Source: Leptolyngbyaceae cyanobacterium C42_A2020_001 (GTDB lineage: Bacteria; Cyanobacteriota; Cyanobacteriia; Leptolyngbyales; Leptolyngbyaceae). Taken from it: DNA of 64,000 nt. The stretch lies in NCBI GenBank assembly GCA_015272515.1, contig JACYLN010000141.1, positions 28,338 through 92,337 on the forward strand, written 5' to 3'. The notes beneath the pieces were generated by a model. It saw only the letters and a program-made list of their open reading frames with translations. It had not been told where the DNA came from and made no database searches. The position numbers were made by a program, and so were the translations under genes. Every line of letters starts with the position of its first letter. Within the stretch, counting starts at the first letter, position 1. Below, piece after piece: positions 15,681-25,437 of this stretch.

Positions 15681-17387
15681 ATGTCCTTCTCAGACATGAA
15701 ATCTAAAATAATCGTTTGTGGCTTAGATGCAACTGGCTACAAAATTTTTCGGTTGTTAAAGCAGCAGGGAGCCAGAGTTGTAGGGATTCATAACCGCCCA
15801 CTCCCCGCTGAAGGAGATGATGTTATCATCGGTGACTTGCAAGCAGCAGAAACCCTTCTAGAGGCGGGAATTCGAGATGCTCAAACCCTGGTTTTGACTG
15901 ATAGCGAAGATGGGGTGAATTTGGGCGTGCTGATGCAGGCGCGGGTGCTTAACCCTCGTATTCGGATTATTAATCGACTGTTCAACACAAGTTTGGGCGA
16001 TCGCCTCGATCACACCTTGCCAGACCACATCACAATGAGCGTGGCGGCGTTGGCGGCTCCAATTTTTGCATTTTCTGCCTTAGGGAGTGCAGCCATTGGG
16101 CAACTCAAACTATCTAACCAAACCTGGCCCATCCACCAAATTCACATTAACGAAACCCATCCCTGGCGCGGACGGTCCCTTACAGATCTGTGGGACGATC
16201 GCGACCGAATGTTAATCTACTACCTTCCTGCTCACGGGCGAATGGATTTGGTAAGTGCTGTGATCAGTGAGCAGCCTTTGCAGGTGGGCGATCGCTTAAT
16301 TGTGGGAACAAAACCTAGAATTAAAACGGCTCCGCAGCGATCGCTCTCGCAACAATTGGCGAAGTTGGCAACTGGATTTAGTTACCTGCGGCAGCACAGT
16401 CAGGCGCTGTTAGGAAGCACGCTGTTGCTCCTGTTGATCATTCTGTTTTCTGCGCTGATTTACATTTCCAACACGTTTGACAAATCATTAATTGATGCGC
16501 TGTATTTTTCCGTCAGCATGATTACAGGTGCAGGAGACAGTTTGATCAGTGTTGGACCAGCATCCGATAGTCTGAAGATATTTACGGTATTCACAATGCT
16601 GGTAGGAGCCGCGATCGTCGGTTTATCCTACGCCCTGCTGAATGATTTTATCTTGGGCACCCGCTTCGATCGCTTTTGGGAAGCCGCTCGCATTCCCCAT
16701 CGCAATCACTTCATCATCTGTGGCTTGGGCGGGTTAGGAATGCAAATCGTTCAGCACCTCCGCAGTTGCGGTCATGAAGTTGTCGTGATTGAAAAAGATC
16801 CCAACTGCCGCTTTCTCGCATCGGTGCGGGCACAAAAAATCCCAGTAATTCAAGGCGACACCACCCTGCCAACCTCACTCAAATCAGCCAATCTTGAAAA
16901 CGCTCAAGCGTTGTTAGCAGTAACCAGCACCGACGCGGTCAACCTGGAAACTGCCCTTAATGCCAAAGGATTAAACCCTAAAGTCCCTGTCATCGTGCGC
17001 TACCAAGATCCAGAGTTTGCCTGGATGGCGCAACTGGTGTTTGATTTCGATGCGGTTTTGAGTCCAGCCGAATTGGTGGCTCCGGCATTTGCGGCGGCGG
17101 CATTAGGCGGACGGGTGTTGGGTAACGGGATGACCGCAGATAGCCTCTGGGTGGCAATGGCAACCATGATCACGCCTTCTCACCCTTTTTGTGGCACACG
17201 AGTGAAGGACGCAGCAATATCATGGGATTTTGTGCCTCTCTATATTGAAACCAATTCACAAACAATTCACGGCTGGAATTTGCTAGATATGTGCCTCAGC
17301 GCAGGCGACGTTCTTTATATGACAATGCCTGCAACCCAGCTAGAACAGCTATGGCAAGCAGCTCCGTCACCGCTGCGCTCTGCCTGA
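15681..17387 (+). CDS. K+-channel-like protein with two RCK/TrkA-N domains
   Basis: About 568 residues from ATG 15681; an ATG at 15696 and a GTG at 15666 are alternatives. An N-terminal TrkA-N Rossmann domain (IIVCGLDATGYKIFRLL) and a TrkA-C-like region are followed by two hydrophobic helices (about 247-268 and 300-325). Between them is a pore loop FSVSMITGAGDSL, and then a second TrkA-N domain (FIICGLGGLGMQIVQHLR) with another TrkA-C part. The order matches cyanobacterial NAD-binding ion channel proteins. The filter reads TGAGD where K+ channels have TVGYG or TVGFG, so selectivity or function may differ. No neighbouring gene informs its role. Confidence 0.85.
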   Translation: MSFSDMKSKIIVCGLDATGYKIFRLLKQQGARVVGIHNRPLPAEGDDVIIGDLQAAETLLEAGIRDAQTLVLTDSEDGVNLGVLMQARVLNPRIRIINRLFNTSLGDRLDHTLPDHITMSVAALAAPIFAFSALGSAAIGQLKLSNQTWPIHQIHINETHPWRGRSLTDLWDDRDRMLIYYLPAHGRMDLVSAVISEQPLQVGDRLIVGTKPRIKTAPQRSLSQQLAKLATGFSYLRQHSQALLGSTLLLLLIILFSALIYISNTFDKSLIDALYFSVSMITGAGDSLISVGPASDSLKIFTVFTMLVGAAIVGLSYALLNDFILGTRFDRFWEAARIPHRNHFIICGLGGLGMQIVQHLRSCGHEVVVIEKDPNCRFLASVRAQKIPVIQGDTTLPTSLKSANLENAQALLAVTSTDAVNLETALNAKGLNPKVPVIVRYQDPEFAWMAQLVFDFDAVLSPAELVAPAFAAAALGGRVLGNGMTADSLWVAMATMITPSHPFCGTRVKDAAISWDFVPLYIETNSQTIHGWNLLDMCLSAGDVLYMTMPATQLEQLWQAAPSPLRSA

Positions 17388-17425
17388 CCTAACTGTTTAC
17401 CGTTACAAGTTAATAAGGATGCTCG

Positions 17426-17722
17426 TTATGCTGACGCAAGAGGAATTCTACGATAGGCAATTTGAGCGGGTTCTGCCTCTTGGGGTGAAAGAGGCATCTC
17501 AGAATGAAGCTGAGAATCTGCCATATCTCGAATCAGAGTGGTTCTAGAACTGATGTAATCGTAAAGTTCGCAAACTTCCTCACCATTCAACAAAATTCTT
17601 TTAGACACGCGTTGCAGCAGCAATCGAACTAATCCTGTGTCAGTTAGGGAAAGCAAGTGCATCGTTTGAGTTTCTTCAATCACCGACCAGATTAGACGTA
17701 TCATGGATGGATCTAGTCTCAT
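17426..17722 (-). CDS. Small hypothetical cyanobacterial protein
   Basis: 98 residues from ATG 17722, chosen because a strong Shine-Dalgarno AGGAGG sits 8 nt upstream. A GTG three codons further up falls inside that site's spacing and is less likely. It starts MRLDPSMIRLIWSVIEETQT and contains LVRLLLQRVSKRILLNGEEV and a helix ending YISSRTTLIRDMA. The residue pattern is helical and soluble, with a variable tail. It resembles short proteins I have seen in other cyanobacteria, but I know no function. Confidence 0.7.
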   Translation of the reverse strand: MRLDPSMIRLIWSVIEETQTMHLLSLTDTGLVRLLLQRVSKRILLNGEEVCELYDYISSRTTLIRDMADSQLHSEMPLSPQEAEPAQIAYRRIPLASA

Positions 17723-17906
17723 TCCCTTCACCTCCTCTGCTACAAAGTAAATTTAATAATTTCTTTAGATTCTTGCTTAATCTGAAGCTGGAGTCTAGTG
17801 TTTATTACCTGTTACAACAGTTCTTAATAACTCTCGATAATCTGGAAGATTTATTTACTTGATACAGGTCGGCGATTTTTCAACTATTCGCGAAAAGATA
17901 TGGTTT

Positions 17907-20324
17907 CTACAAATCGTAGGGAGTTTCCCACTCTGACAGGGTTTGATGAACCTGCTGTGCCTGTTTGGGAGCTTGAATTTCGTTGAACAGACGGAGGGCG
18001 TGTTGAAGATGGGTGGTGCGCTGTTCGCGATCGCCCATGCGGTGATAGGTCAACCCCAACTGATAATAGGCTTCTGCCAGGTCACATTTTGCCCCAATTT
18101 TGTCGAGGAGTTGGATGGCGTTGGTATGGTAACAAAGCGCTGCTTCAAAGTCTTGTTGCTCTCGATGCAGTTGAGCAATGCCGTGTAGAGCTTTGGCTCG
18201 AATTTGGGTGAAGTGGTTCTCCTCAGATAAAAGAATGGTGTTTTGGTAGTACTGAAAGGCTTCTTCTAAGCGACCCAGGTTGCGATAGGTAGAACCCAAA
18301 AACAGCAGGCTATACCCTCTTCCCCAAAAGGTTATTTTTGTGCTGGGATGCAATCGCGCGATCGCCTGGTTGGCAAAGTGAATGGCTGTCTCAGTTTGGC
18401 TCAGGCGTGAGTTTAAGTAGGCTAAACAGCAGAGGGAATAGGTAATGTATTCCTGATAGTCATCGCTTGTCTCAGCCAGAGGAATGACGCTATGGAAAAC
18501 CGCGATCGCCTCTTCTAGTTCTCCCAAATCTCTCAGGCACAGCCCTCGGTTAAACAGGGCGGCAATTCTCAGCTTTTCCAGATCAAACTGCTCGGCAATC
18601 TGGCTAGCCTGGTCATGACAGTTCAACGCTTGATGCAAACTGCCTGCTAAACGGTAGATGTAGCCGAGGAGAATGTAGAGCGCGCCTAGACGATAGTCGG
18701 GAGTGACGTTGTTAATTACGCCCGTGATGGCAGCAATCATCTGCTGCAACAACCCCAGACGGTAGAATAGCCAGCCCAGTGGCAATCCTTCTCCCCAGCG
18801 ACTGTTTCTGACATCGGTCAACACGTCGCAGGCACGTTCGTAGTCGTGGATTTCCAGGTAGTGATAGTAGGCTTCGAGAATGCAGATGGCATCATCTACG
18901 GTTTCAACAATTTGGACGCTATCCATCCAATATTCCGCTGCCGTGCGATTCGTCAGTTCCCAAACATCACTCTGCCGCAACCGCGCGATCGCTTCTCCCC
19001 GAATGACCGGGTGCAGCCAGTATTTGCCTCGACGAACTTCAATCAGCGATCGATCTTGTAAAGCACGAATGATCGAACGGCGCTGCTCTTTGGGAGTATC
19101 CCACAACAGACAGTTCACACCCTCAACAGGGATGTAATGCACGTCTTGATAGCGGTAACAACCCAGCCGACACAGCAGTTGATAGACTTCTGGATTGGAG
19201 TTTTGCAGGCGATTGAATTGGCTGACTACCAGATCTTTGAGTTCGGGTTCGCTGAGCAAATCCTGGTTGTTGTCTTGCCAAAAGGCTTCTATGTCGCCAT
19301 CAAAATCTTGCAAAATCACGCCACTAAAGAGTTTCATGGCTTTGGCGTTGCCTCCGTAGGCAGTACACATAGCGGCGATCGCGGGAGACTCAGAATCTAA
19401 CCCACGATTTTTGAAAAACTGTCGCCATGCTTGCTCATCCAATCCTTCTAGTAAATAACGCTCAACGCTAACACTAGATTCGCATAACCGTTCGCGGCTG
19501 GTAATCAGCGTCACAGAGCGCACGCTGGAGTCAGATAGGGCACGCAGTAGATCCACATAGGGGCGGTGTTCTTCAATGAATTTGCCGTGTTTGTCGAGGG
19601 CAGATTCCAGATTGTCGATCAGAATGCCGACCCGTTGATGTTCGTCGCGCAGTTTACGTTTGAGTCGTTCCAGATTAATGCCAAAATCCCGTCCAGGTTC
19701 TTCATTAAAGTCGCGTCGGAGCCATTCCTCAACTACACTTTCCACCAGAGTAATGTTACGGCGTTCGGCTGCCATCCAGAGTTCCAGGCAACAGTCAAAC
19801 CCCTGAGTTTTGAAGTATTTACGTGCCAAAGTCGTTTTGCCGCGCCCGCCTTCGCCCTGAATCAGGATGATGCGGTTTCCCTGAGCAATCTTTTCGTTGA
19901 GATGGGCGATCGCGCCTTCGCGCCCAATAAAGTTTGGATCGACCTCATGAGTTGTTGGTGTTACGGTGACCGAGCCAAACCCATTATTCACAGAAGCAAG
20001 GTTGATTGTCCGCTCCTCTAACTCTTGGGGCGAGTTTCCACTCATCGAGGCTTGATAACGCTCCAACGCCGCCCGAAAATTTGTTTTGGTCACCCGCTCA
20101 CCCAAAATTTCTGTGAGCAGCCTGAACAGGTTTGCGCCCTCTTCTTTAACGTAAGCTTCGGCGTAGCCTAATCTTTCGGCAATTGCGTCATAGGTTTCTC
20201 CTTCCCACGAACCTCGAAAAACAGCGGCTCTCAGATCACTTAAGTGTTCACTTGTTGCATTGAGAACCAGCCGATCTACCAGTTGTAAACTTTCTTCGGC
20301 ACCCATTGAGGCGTTGCGTATCAA
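17907..20324 (-). CDS. STAND NTPase with N-terminal HTH and C-terminal TPR repeats
   Basis: 805 residues. Residues 10-90 form a helical segment (YDAIAERLGYAEAYVKEEGA) resembling the HTH of vWA-MoxR-associated systems. An NB-ARC-type NTPase follows, with Walker A GEGGRGKTT at about 157-165, Walker B VGILIDNLESALD and a sensor-like TLITSRERL. A winged-helix region and, from about 480 on, at least six TPR units (for example IAALFNRGLCLRDLGELEEA) complete it. This is the architecture of signal-transducing STAND switches, which oligomerise on ligand binding. No effector domain is fused, so it may act through DNA binding or a partner. Roles from regulation to phage defence are possible. Confidence 0.85.
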   Translation of the reverse strand: MIRNASMGAEESLQLVDRLVLNATSEHLSDLRAAVFRGSWEGETYDAIAERLGYAEAYVKEEGANLFRLLTEILGERVTKTNFRAALERYQASMSGNSPQELEERTINLASVNNGFGSVTVTPTTHEVDPNFIGREGAIAHLNEKIAQGNRIILIQGEGGRGKTTLARKYFKTQGFDCCLELWMAAERRNITLVESVVEEWLRRDFNEEPGRDFGINLERLKRKLRDEHQRVGILIDNLESALDKHGKFIEEHRPYVDLLRALSDSSVRSVTLITSRERLCESSVSVERYLLEGLDEQAWRQFFKNRGLDSESPAIAAMCTAYGGNAKAMKLFSGVILQDFDGDIEAFWQDNNQDLLSEPELKDLVVSQFNRLQNSNPEVYQLLCRLGCYRYQDVHYIPVEGVNCLLWDTPKEQRRSIIRALQDRSLIEVRRGKYWLHPVIRGEAIARLRQSDVWELTNRTAAEYWMDSVQIVETVDDAICILEAYYHYLEIHDYERACDVLTDVRNSRWGEGLPLGWLFYRLGLLQQMIAAITGVINNVTPDYRLGALYILLGYIYRLAGSLHQALNCHDQASQIAEQFDLEKLRIAALFNRGLCLRDLGELEEAIAVFHSVIPLAETSDDYQEYITYSLCCLAYLNSRLSQTETAIHFANQAIARLHPSTKITFWGRGYSLLFLGSTYRNLGRLEEAFQYYQNTILLSEENHFTQIRAKALHGIAQLHREQQDFEAALCYHTNAIQLLDKIGAKCDLAEAYYQLGLTYHRMGDREQRTTHLQHALRLFNEIQAPKQAQQVHQTLSEWETPYDL

Positions 20325-20633
20325 TTTTTCTCAATCTAACCTACCCTTTCCAACTTTTTCCAACCCTTTTAAGAAGGATTTTTGAGGAGCAGCAGTTTTG
20401 GCGCACTAAAGTTCCAACCTAAACCTACGGTCAATAGATGCATTCCTCAGTAATTTAGGAATAGAAGATCACCCGTTTGTATTAACCCAGTAGGATTCAT
20501 CATCTACTAGCCCTCATCCTTCTGAATTCTGTTCTGGTTGATTTGTTGTAAATTTTCCGTCTGGGTGCAAACGGTTTGTCGGCTGAGGAGACAGGCTCAC
20601 CATTTTCTCCACATAATTTAGGAGGTTAAATCC
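20325..20633. other. Divergent intergenic region
   Basis: No gene seen. It must contain the promoters of the STAND gene and the 20634 gene. An imperfect palindrome ATTCCT..AGGAAT lies at about 20443-20463, and a strong Shine-Dalgarno AGGAGG lies just before 20634. Confidence 0.4.
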
Positions 20634-21092
20634 ATGCCTTCATTAAGCCCCCAACGATTCCAACCCGCTCAAGCGAACAATTCTGCTCTACTGGCAAATT
20701 CCCAATCCTCCCTGAAAGACGACGAAATTGCCTTATTGACTGAGCAACTTAAGGCAATGCATTCTGCGAATCAGCAAATGCAGGCACAACTGCAACGTTT
20801 GCAGCAACAACTCAACGAACGCGATCGCCCCGTTGCACCCACACGCCCCATCCAAATTTCGACCGAAAGCGCCAGCGATTACAGCACGGTTGTTCGGTTG
20901 GGTTTCAAAGCCTTGAAATGGTTATTTTTGTTTCTGATTGGCTTTTCTATCGCTTGCGTTGTGTCAGCCAGTTTGCAAGCACCACAAGTGCTAGAAACAT
21001 TAACCAGTCTGATGTCAATGATTTTGGCTCCGCTGATAGTTCTGACTTTGTGCGTCATGGTTGCAGCGGCAATTTTAGAATCGTTGAAATAG
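20634..21092 (+). CDS. Hypothetical coiled-coil protein with two C-terminal membrane helices
   Basis: 152 residues. Residues about 28-68 form a glutamine-rich coiled coil ([19 protein letters not shown]). A polar linker follows, then two hydrophobic segments, about 99-117 ([17 protein letters not shown]) and 127-149. It is probably membrane-anchored by the C-terminus with a cytoplasmic coiled coil. The start has a good AGGAGG Shine-Dalgarno. I recognise no family. It is convergent with the hydrolase at 21105. Confidence 0.7.
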   Translation: MPSLSPQRFQPAQANNSALLANSQSSLKDDEIALLTEQLKAMHSANQQMQAQLQRLQQQLNERDRPVAPTRPIQISTESASDYSTVVRLGFKALKWLFLFLIGFSIACVVSASLQAPQVLETLTSLMSMILAPLIVLTLCVMVAAAILESLK

Positions 21093-21104
21093 GGTATTTC
21101 CGCT

Positions 21105-22100
21105 TCACGTCCAAAACCGAGTCTTCAGGATTTGCACGCGGGAGTTGGTTGCCTGCATCGGCACTCGACCCCGCGCAACACACTCCCACATGTGGTCAAA
21201 CACCAGTCCAGAATTGCCTGATGGATCGGTTAAAAAATAGCCGTGCCCCACCGGATTGTCATACACGTTGTTGAAGTCGCCGCAGTCAAGCGCGAAAACG
21301 TTGCGGGGAGTATTGGCGATGCGTTCAGGTCCGGTGTGACCCATGCGGCGGGCAGTCACACTCATATTTGCAACTTTGCTGGCACGCATGGCAAGGTCAT
21401 CGGCGGCAAAGTAAACCACGACATTGCGAGACCCGTGGGCGATGTATTCGCCTTGCTGACCAAAGTCGAGGGTGTTGTTGGAAACATCCGCTGCTGCCAT
21501 GAAAATATTGCGAAAGATCAGGGGAAACCCTCGTGGTTGAAAGTATTCAATGGTGCGGGCGATCGCTCCACGCAATACTCGGTTTCCCATTGAGTGGGCA
21601 ATCAGATTAATCGGTTTGGTACAGGGGTCGTCTAAGGTGCTGTTGCCCTCTCGCCAGCCCAAAAACTTTTCAAACATACGGGCATAGGCAATGTCACTGG
21701 CATCTGCCGCAATCTGGTCATCGTAATAATCTTTCACTGCGCCCAGATCGGCATCACAGGGCCAGATCAGCGGCACCACCAAAATTTCGCCATTTGCTTT
21801 GCGGTCAAATAGCGCTTGCAAGTTGCCAGCCGTGGGAAAGATGGCGGGTTCCGGTAATGCGGAATAACCATGCAGAAATAACACGATTTGCTTGGCGGGT
21901 GACGCTTTTAGCTCACTAAAAAAAGCACGATTGCCAATTTCCACATAGTTATTAGAATCAGTGCGACGGCAGAAATAGATCGATTGCTCCGCCTGGTTAT
22001 TTTCTAAGTCAAAGTTGATTTGGCGGGGCAGTGTGTAAGAGCCGTCTGGGTTAACAGGGGTGGGGCCTTCTTTTAAGACTCGATTGGTAGCAAACAGCAT
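21105..22100 (-). CDS. DUF900 family alpha/beta hydrolase
   Basis: 331 residues. A strand IVLFLHGY is followed by the nucleophile elbow HSMGNRVLRGA and the region FRNIFMAAADVSNNTLDF. A GHGYF motif near residue 295 probably supplies the catalytic histidine. This pattern is that of DUF900 serine hydrolases, which include esterase-like enzymes of unknown substrate. No signal peptide is visible; the start MLFATNRVLKEG is the family's usual one. It is convergent with the coiled-coil gene and ends 12 bp after it. Confidence 0.85.
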   Translation of the reverse strand: MLFATNRVLKEGPTPVNPDGSYTLPRQINFDLENNQAEQSIYFCRRTDSNNYVEIGNRAFFSELKASPAKQIVLFLHGYSALPEPAIFPTAGNLQALFDRKANGEILVVPLIWPCDADLGAVKDYYDDQIAADASDIAYARMFEKFLGWREGNSTLDDPCTKPINLIAHSMGNRVLRGAIARTIEYFQPRGFPLIFRNIFMAAADVSNNTLDFGQQGEYIAHGSRNVVVYFAADDLAMRASKVANMSVTARRMGHTGPERIANTPRNVFALDCGDFNNVYDNPVGHGYFLTDPSGNSGLVFDHMWECVARGRVPMQATNSRVQILKTRFWT

Positions 22101-22193
22101 TTTAAACAGATTCCAAACGAACGCCCCTGTTATAACTCACATATTCCTTAGAAAGAGGGAATGTTGAGGTTTCTTATTGCATTTGTAAGTTCG

Positions 22194-23552
22194 TCAAGAT
22201 TTGTGTCGCACGATAGGAACACCCAACCATTCACTCAATTCTTCCGCCAACCATTCCAATTCTTCAGGCGTAAAGTGTCTATGTTTGAGCGAAAAGCGTT
22301 GTTGACCAGCATGAATCGTTAGCTGGGTTACCCAGAAAACAACTCCACGCTCAAATTGGTACTCTCCAACGTAATAGAGATGAATTGCGGAAATTGCCTG
22401 CACTGGAGCAGAGCGGCGACGCAGATAATCGCCAGATGAGCTGCCCAAAAACCCACTCAACAGGGAGATTCGCTGTTCGTCGATTTGCAAGCGATCGCGC
22501 TTCAGCAGCAGAATAGCCGTGAGGGGAATGATGATAAATAGGATGACTCCAAACAAGCCCGAAAGAACGGTTGACGTGACGTTAAGAACTTGTCCAACGC
22601 AAACAGGAATCAAGACAGAGAGAAAGCCCAGCAGGTAATAGCCTAGATTGCGTCGGGGAAAGAAGACTGTGAAGCTGGAAGGCGTTTTGTGGACAACCAG
22701 ATCGCTGAGGGGCATTGGGTTGTCTGGGGTGGCGGGTGCTGGACGCATTTGGGGAAACCGCAGCGATCGCAGGGCGGTTTCGGCAGAATCCAACCGTTGA
22801 TCTAAGGCTGGTTGCGTCAACCATTGCAGCCAGCAGGCAAAACTGGAAGTTATCTGGGCATACTTCTCAAACTGAATCTGAAAATTCGTTTGTGGTAGTT
22901 CGGTGGGATGCCGACCTGTGATCAAAAAAATCAGGGTTGCACCGAGGCTGTAAAGGTCAGAGGCGGGGGTGACCCGTCCTCCAAACTGCTCTGGCGGCAT
23001 ATAGCCATAGGTGCCCACAACGGTAATCGTGCCACCCTCCTGAGCCACCAGATTTTGCACAGAGCCAAAATCCACCAGATAAACTTGCCCTGGCGAGTTG
23101 CCAGAGCGGTTGGTTAATAAGATGTTGCTGGGCTTGATATCCCGATGAATCACGGGTGGCGTGTGGCTGTGCAGGTAGATCAAAATCTCCAACAAAGCGT
23201 CTGCCAGTTGTTTCACCTCATATTCGCTAAAGCTGCGTCCGGCTTTGAGGTGGTCTTCTAGCGATCGCCCTTCCACGTAGCTCTGCACCAGTGCAAAGCC
23301 TTTGCCATCCGGTTCATCCAGTTCCAGATAATCCAGATAACGGGGAATCGCCGGATGGGAGAGGGATTCCAGCGTTTTGGCTTCTCGCTCAAACAGCTTT
23401 AGATCTTGCCAATCAAATTCATCCCCCAGTAGCAACACTTTGATCACCACCCATTCATCGGTCTGGGTGTCTTTTGCCAGCAAGGTTCGTCGTCCCGTTT
23501 GCCGACCCAGCGATCGCTCCACGTCGTATCGGTTGGCAAGGCGTTGAGGCAT
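22194..23552 (-). CDS. Serine/threonine protein kinase with membrane and PH-like C-terminus
   Basis: 452 residues. The kinase domain (about 8-265) is intact: the ATP-binding Lys in EWVVIKVL, the catalytic loop VIHRDIKPSNILL, the metal-binding DFG in YLVDFGSVQNL, and the TYGYMPPEQFGG activation segment. Two hydrophobic helices at about 305-350 follow, then a beta-rich domain of about 90 residues that looks like a bacterial PH-type domain. It probably phosphorylates proteins at the cytoplasmic membrane face. It lies 12 bp downstream of a similar kinase and the two are surely cotranscribed. Its substrate is not suggested by neighbours. Confidence 0.9.
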   Translation of the reverse strand: MPQRLANRYDVERSLGRQTGRRTLLAKDTQTDEWVVIKVLLLGDEFDWQDLKLFEREAKTLESLSHPAIPRYLDYLELDEPDGKGFALVQSYVEGRSLEDHLKAGRSFSEYEVKQLADALLEILIYLHSHTPPVIHRDIKPSNILLTNRSGNSPGQVYLVDFGSVQNLVAQEGGTITVVGTYGYMPPEQFGGRVTPASDLYSLGATLIFLITGRHPTELPQTNFQIQFEKYAQITSSFACWLQWLTQPALDQRLDSAETALRSLRFPQMRPAPATPDNPMPLSDLVVHKTPSSFTVFFPRRNLGYYLLGFLSVLIPVCVGQVLNVTSTVLSGLFGVILFIIIPLTAILLLKRDRLQIDEQRISLLSGFLGSSSGDYLRRRSAPVQAISAIHLYYVGEYQFERGVVFWVTQLTIHAGQQRFSLKHRHFTPEELEWLAEELSEWLGVPIVRHKS

Positions 23553-23564
23553 TCGTTTGCTCCT

Positions 23565-24875
23565 TCACTTTTGGCGACTGCGTTTCTCATACCAGCGGGC
23601 AATGGATTGGCTGATTACGCCCATTGAGATTCCAGCGATCGCGGCGGGCACGATTCCCAGAATTATTAGGAGATAAAGCGGTTCGAGATAGACAGTTTTG
23701 AAAATGAAATTGGCAATGAAGGCGTAATTGAGGCTGACGCAAGCCACCCCACTAACTAGGCTAATAAACCAGCGATGGCGACGGGGGTTCGTTAGTGGAA
23801 AGAAAAATAATCGGGTCAAAATACCAACAATGAATCCATTTAGAACCCCCAATCCAAACCCCCACACTGCCCCAACAAAAGCTCCTGTCATCATGCCCCA
23901 GACGAGGGTGTCAGGTACGATCATTACTGTATAAATGCCGCTGTAAATGCAGCCTGCAATGGTGCCCATTGCGCTACTACGCCAAAGTGCATTCCAGAAA
24001 AGGCTACCAGTCGAGAGGTGCTTTGAGGGAACAGTGGTGGGTTTAACAGTTGTCTGCTTAATCAGAGCAGGATTATCTAATGCGGCTAGAGCAAGTTGAG
24101 CTGAGGCAAAGCGCTGTTCTAAATTGAGATGAGTCATGCGCTTGAGCCAGGTAGCAAAGGTGGGAGTGACCTGCGCGAGATGCTCAAATTTAAGCTGCAA
24201 GCCTTCTTGGGGTAGATCGGCGGGGTGCGTTCCGGTGAGCAGGGCGATCGCGGTGGCACCCAACGCATACAGATCGGAGGCAGGGCAGGCAATGCCCCCA
24301 AACTGCTCCGGTGGCATATAGCCGTAGGTGCCCACCACAGTCACCGTTCTGCCCTCGCGGGTGGCTAAAGTTTGCACGGAGCCAAAATCCACCAGGTAAA
24401 CCTCGTCTCCCGCTAACAAAATGTTGCTGGGTTTGAGGTCACGGTGAATTACAGGGGGTTGGCGATCGTGCAGGTAATCCAGAATTTGTAACAGTTCTCG
24501 ACATAGCGTTTTAACTGTAGCTTCCCGAAATGTTCGCCCTGCTTGCAAGTCATCTTCCAACGACGACGCATCAATGTAGGTTTGCACCAGCACAAACCCT
24601 TTGCTCGCACCCTCATCAAACTCAAACGAGTCTAAATAAGCTGGAATTGCTGAGTGGGAAAGCGCTTGCAGAATTTCAGCCTCTCGCTCAAACAGGCGAA
24701 TATCATCCCAGGAAATGTCTTTGTTGAAGGTTAGCCGTTTGACAACTACCTGCTCTTGAGTTTGTAAGTCTTGTGCTAAAAACGTCTGTCGTCCAGCTTT
24801 TTTCCCTAAACACTGCTGGATTTTGTAGCGCCCCTGTAAAATCTCAGATGGCTGATCGTTTTGGCTCTGGGTCAT
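23565..24875 (-). CDS. Serine/threonine protein kinase with multi-pass membrane tail
   Basis: 436 residues, paralogous to the following kinase over the catalytic domain: VVVKRLT, VIHRDLKPSNILL, YLVDFGSVQTL and the shared TYGYMPPEQFGG. The tail differs: after residue about 290 there are four or five hydrophobic segments (for example GAVWGFGLGVLNGFIVGIL) and no PH-like domain. The pair therefore looks like a duplication in which the kinase heads stayed similar and the membrane ends diverged. It is first in a two-gene operon, with 12 bp to the second gene. Confidence 0.9.
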   Translation of the reverse strand: MTQSQNDQPSEILQGRYKIQQCLGKKAGRQTFLAQDLQTQEQVVVKRLTFNKDISWDDIRLFEREAEILQALSHSAIPAYLDSFEFDEGASKGFVLVQTYIDASSLEDDLQAGRTFREATVKTLCRELLQILDYLHDRQPPVIHRDLKPSNILLAGDEVYLVDFGSVQTLATREGRTVTVVGTYGYMPPEQFGGIACPASDLYALGATAIALLTGTHPADLPQEGLQLKFEHLAQVTPTFATWLKRMTHLNLEQRFASAQLALAALDNPALIKQTTVKPTTVPSKHLSTGSLFWNALWRSSAMGTIAGCIYSGIYTVMIVPDTLVWGMMTGAFVGAVWGFGLGVLNGFIVGILTRLFFFPLTNPRRHRWFISLVSGVACVSLNYAFIANFIFKTVYLEPLYLLIILGIVPAAIAGISMGVISQSIARWYEKRSRQK

Positions 24876-25175
24876 GCGTTCCAGCGGTGGCAGTGGTCAC
24901 GGTGTTGTTTAGAGCGGATACACCAGCAAAACACAAATTCCAGAAGAATCTGGCAGTTAATTAGGGGACTTCCTAATAGATTGATAGCAGTATTTTACTT
25001 CTCCGCGGAAAAAGTATTGTCATATACGGTTTCCAAATCCTGATAACTATATCTCCGGCATCATCCATCTTAAGTTTGGTTTTGATATTGTTTGTTAGCT
25101 ATACATTGAGTGTGATCGCATTACGTTCCTAAGCATTTAAACTCTTTTTAAGAGAAGCTTATTCATAAAAAATCC
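24876..25175. other. Divergent intergenic region
   Basis: 300 bp, AT-rich, with no gene visible. It lies between the kinase operon and the small zinc-ribbon gene and should hold both promoters. I see no convincing hairpin or operator. Confidence 0.4.
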
Positions 25176-25424
25176 ATGCCAAATTGTCTTTACTGTTCCA
25201 ATAAGTTACTCCGTCATATTCAAAATTCTCAGCCTTATTGGTTTTGTCGATATTGTTGGCGAAAAGTTCCTTTAATAGAACCTGAGAGAGAGTCAAAAAT
25301 CTCCTGTTATTCAGTACAAATTAGTCAGTCACTGAGTGTAACGTCAGTTTTATTGTCTTCAAAAAGAACTAGTGTGGCGGGCAGTGACCCATCGTTGTCA
25401 GATACATTTTCTAAACTTTTTTAA
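25176..25424 (+). CDS. Small zinc-ribbon-like cyanobacterial protein
   Basis: 82 residues. Two CxxC-type pairs, CLYCSNKLLRH and WFCRYCWRK, are spaced to form a zinc ribbon in the first 30 residues; the rest is Ser-rich and probably disordered. Proteins with this N-terminus are common in cyanobacteria and often sit next to regulators. The function is not known to me. The next small gene begins 14 bp downstream and has its own strong Shine-Dalgarno. Confidence 0.72.
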   Translation: MPNCLYCSNKLLRHIQNSQPYWFCRYCWRKVPLIEPERESKISCYSVQISQSLSVTSVLLSSKRTSVAGSDPSLSDTFSKLF

Positions 25425-25437
25425 GGAGGCTCTTCTC

